Assembly: GCA_021852095.1 (NCBI GenBank)
Contig: JAJZOC010000044.1
Span: forward strand, 1 to 8,691
From: a bacterium
GTDB lineage: Bacteria > Patescibacteriota > Microgenomatia > Levybacterales > UBA12049
DNA length: 8,691 nucleotides
Direction: 5' to 3'
Part shown: in pieces, positions 6,133-8,691 of the stretch
Layout: each line of letters starts with the position of its first letter
Numbering within the stretch: position 1 is the stretch's first letter
Position numbers and translations under genes: made by a program
The notes under the pieces: generated by a model
What the model saw: the letters and a program-made list of their open reading frames with translations, nothing else
Databases searched by the model: none
What the model was told of the DNA's origin: nothing

Positions 6133-6141
6133 TAAAACACC

Positions 6142-7329
6142 ATGTTATATTTAAGTCAACTAGTAAATAAACCTATATACTATAAAGATATACCTATCGG
6201 CCGAATGCTCGACATCGCTATCATGGAAAATCGCCCCACTCCCCCTATATCCAAAATCGTTATTAGCAAGAATAACAAGAGGCTAACTGTGTCACCCTCA
6301 TCTATGATATTGGATAATAAAAGATTTATCCTTAAAACTGCGGATGCGCCTTTTTTGCCATATGACGAAAACGCATTTTATTTAGTAGAAGATCTTTTGG
6401 ATAAACAGGTTATTGATATACACGGAAAAAGGGTCGTTAGAGTTAATGATGTAGTTTTGGAAAACAACAATGAACTAAAGGTAATAGGAATAGATGTTGG
6501 ATTCTCCGGAGTTATAAGACGATTGGGCATATCTTCTTTCTTTTCTTTAAAACCAAAAATCCTTCCATGGACGATTATCGAAACGTTCGATTACTCAACC
6601 GGCGCTATTAGAATCAAACTAAACGAAAATAAGCTGCAGACTTTCCATCCGTCTGAACTAGCGGAAATCCTGGAAGATTTAGGTATCAAAGAAAGATTAA
6701 GTCTCGTGGAGTTTCTTGACGCACAGAAAGCGGCGTCCGCAATACAAGAAGCAGACAACGAAACCAAGCTTTCAATCCTTGAACAGTTATCCCCTGCCCA
6801 TTTAAAAGACATAATTAATAAAATGCTTGTTTCCGAAATTGCGGATATTTTTTATAAACTAACTCCTTTCAGAATTAAAGAGATTTTACACTTATTAGGA
6901 CACGAAAAGGCGCAAAGTGTAGAAAGGCTAGTTGTTTTTAAAGATGATGTTGCCGGCGGACTTATGAAAACTGTTTATTACCAAATCGGCGCGAACAAAA
7001 CAGTTAAGGAAACCCTGCAGGAACTCGCAAGAAAAGAAGTTAAGCCGGAATCAATAGTGGTTATTGGCGAAAACAGCAAGTTATCCGGCACACTCTTAAT
7101 CAAAAATCTAATAAATACTGACAATCTGGCTTTACTCAAAGATTTAATCTCCGACAAAAAATTCGTTTATCCAAATACGCATTTTTCTCAAATACTGCGA
7201 CTTTTTGCAAAGTATAATCTGCGTATTATACCTGTTGTGGATGAGGAGAAAAAGGTTATAGGAGTTATTACGATAGACGGCATATTAGCTAAAATAGAAG
7301 AGGAGGGAGAGAAAAATGATGTTCTTTAA
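6142..7329 (+). CDS. Soluble PRC-barrel / MgtE-N / CBS-domain protein, probable transporter regulator
   Basis: This 395-residue protein has no membrane segment. Residues 1-75 (LSQLVNKPIYYKDIPIGRMLDI in part) look like a PRC-barrel, and a second barrel-like unit is at about 83-155 (LLDKQVIDIHGKRVVRVNDV in part). Residues 168-268 resemble the helical MgtE N-domain: HPSELAEILEDL at 169-180, then EQLSPAHL and further short helical repeats. DDVAGGLM (268-275) matches the MgtE linker into the CBS pair, about 270-322 and 338-388 (RIIPVVDEEKKVIGVITIDGI in part). In MgtE channels these regions sense cytosolic Mg2+ and gate the pore. Here the MgtE membrane domain is absent, and the gene instead overlaps an NRAMP-fold transporter by 14 bases. 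A role as a separate Mg2+-sensing regulatory subunit is an inference. The ATG at 6142 is chosen because it keeps the whole first barrel and lies beside the predicted transcription start. Confidence 0.85.
   Translation: MLYLSQLVNKPIYYKDIPIGRMLDIAIMENRPTPPISKIVISKNNKRLTVSPSSMILDNKRFILKTADAPFLPYDENAFYLVEDLLDKQVIDIHGKRVVRVNDVVLENNNELKVIGIDVGFSGVIRRLGISSFFSLKPKILPWTIIETFDYSTGAIRIKLNENKLQTFHPSELAEILEDLGIKERLSLVEFLDAQKAASAIQEADNETKLSILEQLSPAHLKDIINKMLVSEIADIFYKLTPFRIKEILHLLGHEKAQSVERLVVFKDDVAGGLMKTVYYQIGANKTVKETLQELARKEVKPESIVVIGENSKLSGTLLIKNLINTDNLALLKDLISDKKFVYPNTHFSQILRLFAKYNLRIIPVVDEEKKVIGVITIDGILAKIEEEGEKNDVL
7301..7306 (+). promoter_or_regulatory. Perfect Shine-Dalgarno sequence of the NRAMP gene
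   Basis: AGGAGG lies inside the end of the upstream coding region, where it encodes part of its Glu-rich tail. It is 9 bases before the ATG at 7316 and 12 before a second ATG at 7319, so it favours 7316. It is the only textbook Shine-Dalgarno sequence seen before a gene start in this window. Confidence 0.85.
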
Positions 7330-8548
7330 AAATAAATTCCTGCGTATTTTGCCGATTCTTGCCATAATAGGACCTGGAATAATTTCCGGATCCGTGGATA
7401 ACGATGCAGGAGGAATAACAACATACTCTATTGCTGGGGGAAATTTTGGTTATTCTCTTTTATGGGTACTCTTTTTAACAACATTTTCTCTTGCAATTAC
7501 CCAAGAAATAGGTGCGCGCATGGGTATAGCCACGGGCAAGGGATTATCTTCTTTAATTCGGGAAAAATTTGGAGTTAGATGGACAACTTTTATAATGGCT
7601 GTTCTTTTTATAGCAAACATTGGGGTTATTGCGGCTGAATTCGCTGGCATCGCAGCTTCTTTGGAGATATTCTCTATTCCAAGATTTGTTGCCGTAGGCA
7701 TAGCCGCCCTTCTAATATTTTTTCTTATTACGAAAGGGAGTTTTAAATCTTTGGAGAAAACTTTTTTAGCCATATCGTTGTTCTATGTAGTATATATAAT
7801 CTCCGCAGTCATGGCTCATCCCGTCTGGGGAGAAGCTGTAAAAAGCTTAATCATTCCAAGTTTCTCTCTAAATAAAAACTACCTATTAACATTTATAGCC
7901 GTTGTCGGAACAACTATCACTCCATGGGGGCAGTTTTTTATACAAGACTATGTTGCAGACAAAAAATTGTCGACCGAAGATTTAAATATCGAGAGAGGAG
8001 ATGTATTTATAGGTACGTTTCTTACAAATTTTATTGCTTTCTTTATTATAGTTGCCTGCGCGGCAACGATTTTTACACATGGCCAGGTTATAAATGACGC
8101 TAAAGATGCCGCCCTTGCCTTAAAGCCTTTAGCAGGTAATCTTGCCTCTATTCTTTTTGCGTTTGGACTCCTAAACGCGTCTGTTTTTGGCGCGGCGCTT
8201 GTGCCTGTTTCAACAGCCTATGTTATATCAGAGGCGTTTGGATTTGAATCCGGACTTAATTTCTCTTTCGGAGAAGCCCCTCAATTCTACGGGCTTTTTG
8301 CCTTGACGCTTATCTTAGGAGCTTTATTTGTAGTTGTACCTTTTATTCCTCTTATTTCTATCTTATTTCTTTCTCAGGCATTAAATGCCATCCTGCTTTT
8401 ACCTATATTCGTTTTCTTGTATCTTTTGAGTAACGACAAAAAAATTCTTAGCGAGCATACTAATCACAAAATAATAAATGTTATCTTAATAGCAACTTTT
8501 ACCGCAATATCCATAATCTCTCTTATTCTTCTTATTTCCATGCTATAG
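7316..8548 (+). CDS. NRAMP-fold divalent metal transporter, probably of the Mg2+-transporting (NRMT) group
   Basis: This 410-residue integral membrane protein has about 11 hydrophobic helices and NRAMP (SLC11) fold landmarks. GPGIISGSVDNDAGG (19-33) is TM1 and VVGTTITPWGQFF (196-208) is TM6. In Mn/Fe NRAMPs, TM1 carries DPGN and TM6 carries MPH. Here, by the fixed spacing from the GP pair, D30 is kept but Pro-Gly-Asn becomes Ala31-Gly32-Gly33, and Met-Pro-His becomes Thr202-Pro203-Trp204. Loss of the Met and Asn ligands is a mark of NRAMP-related magnesium transporters, whose wider site binds hydrated Mg2+. Mg2+ is therefore favoured over Mn2+ or Fe2+, and the MgtE-like partner gene agrees. 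It overlaps that gene by 14 bases and should be co-translated with it. Substrate is inferred, not shown. Confidence 0.88.
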   Translation: MMFFKNKFLRILPILAIIGPGIISGSVDNDAGGITTYSIAGGNFGYSLLWVLFLTTFSLAITQEIGARMGIATGKGLSSLIREKFGVRWTTFIMAVLFIANIGVIAAEFAGIAASLEIFSIPRFVAVGIAALLIFFLITKGSFKSLEKTFLAISLFYVVYIISAVMAHPVWGEAVKSLIIPSFSLNKNYLLTFIAVVGTTITPWGQFFIQDYVADKKLSTEDLNIERGDVFIGTFLTNFIAFFIIVACAATIFTHGQVINDAKDAALALKPLAGNLASILFAFGLLNASVFGAALVPVSTAYVISEAFGFESGLNFSFGEAPQFYGLFALTLILGALFVVVPFIPLISILFLSQALNAILLLPIFVFLYLLSNDKKILSEHTNHKIINVILIATFTAISIISLILLISML

Positions 8549-8578
8549 CACTTATCTTTAAAGCCATGACGAAAACAT

Positions 8579-8607
8579 TTGAGGCAAAAGCGTATATCTG
8601 ATAAAAT
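8579..8607 (+). promoter_or_regulatory. Probable promoter of tRNA-Gln
   Basis: A -35 box TTGAGG (8579-8584, four of six), an exactly 17-base spacer and a -10 box TAAAAT (8602-8607, five of six) precede the tRNA. Transcription would begin near 8614, two bases before the mature 5' end, implying a very short 5' trailer for RNase P. No clear terminator of the NRAMP operon is visible in 8549-8578. Confidence 0.6.
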
Positions 8608-8615
8608 ATATAAAT

Positions 8616-8686
8616 TGCCGGATCATCTAATGGTAGGATAGAGGACTCTGAATCCTTTCATCTAGGTTCGAATCCTAGTCCGGCAG
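8616..8686 (+). tRNA. tRNA-Gln, anticodon CUG
   Basis: The 71-base cloverleaf folds fully. The acceptor is TGCCGGA (8616-8622) with TCCGGCA (8679-8685). The D stem is ATC/GAT with a GG-containing loop, and the anticodon stem GAGGA/TCCTT encloses loop CTCTGAA. The anticodon is CTG at 8648-8650. The T arm is CTAGG-TTCGAAT-CCTAG. The U1-A72 acceptor pair and discriminator G (8686) are typical of bacterial tRNA-Gln. The CCA end is not encoded, because CAAGT follows, so a CCA-adding enzyme is needed. It reads CAG codons, so a separate UUG tRNA is expected elsewhere. Confidence 0.95.
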
Positions 8687-8691
8687 CAAGT

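Noticed and set aside
6109..6141. An M-box or other Mg2+ riboswitch before the transporter operon
   Set aside because: The predicted transcription start is within about four bases of the start codon, leaving no room for a leader structure.
5826..6170. A 114-codon plus-strand open frame spanning the lon/operon gap
   Set aside because: Its first part is antisense to the lon start, it runs through both promoters and ends inside the MgtE-like gene. No ribosome site or domain supports it.
7450..7773. A 107-codon minus-strand open frame inside the NRAMP gene
   Set aside because: It is antisense to clear transmembrane coding sequence and has no recognisable motif or promoter.
1..8691. Recoded genetic code (UGA as Gly or Trp), as in some Candidate Phyla Radiation lineages
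   Set aside because: All eight genes are full length without in-frame TGA codons, and tryptophan uses TGG. The absence of TGA stops among eight genes is too small a sample to argue for recoding.

Overview
The window is AT-rich, gene-dense bacterial DNA holding eight complete protein genes and one tRNA gene. No mobile element, CRISPR array or phage gene is visible. All eight genes end in TAA or TAG and none needs an in-frame TGA. The compact layout, leaderless-looking genes, tRNA without an encoded CCA and the style of the proteins suggest a Candidate Phyla Radiation (Patescibacteria) genome. That placement is an inference from overall impression; no marker gene here proves it.

Left part (1-2298): a class I SAM-dependent methyltransferase on the plus strand converges, with a 5-base gap, on a membrane-anchored family 2 glycosyltransferase on the minus strand. 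The glycosyltransferase is divergent from a LOG-family nucleotide-binding protein. The 46-base gap between these last two appears to hold two overlapping, oppositely directed promoters, each placing its transcription start at or beside the start codon.

Middle (2299-3617): a metal-homeostasis operon. A Fur-family regulator (Zur/PerR/Fur type) is followed one base later by a ZIP-family metal transporter. The operon has a near-consensus promoter (TTGACA, 17 bases, TATACT) with a perfect 14-base palindrome in its spacer, which suggests autoregulation by the Fur-like protein.

Right part (3659-8691): the ATP-dependent protease Lon on the minus strand is divergent from a two-gene operon. That operon encodes a soluble protein with PRC-barrel, MgtE-N-like and CBS regions but no membrane domain, overlapping by 14 bases an NRAMP-fold transporter. 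The transporter's metal-site residues differ from Mn/Fe NRAMPs and look like those of the NRAMP-related magnesium transporter group. The pair may be a Mg2+ uptake system in which an MgtE-type sensor is supplied as a separate protein. The lon/operon gap carries two strong divergent promoters, a 26-base near-palindrome containing both -35 boxes, and a 27-base CIRCE-like inverted repeat over the lon -10 region. The window ends with tRNA-Gln(CUG) and its own promoter.

The strongest candidates for something new are the soluble MgtE-like protein paired with the atypical NRAMP transporter, and the double-palindrome control region that couples this operon to lon.
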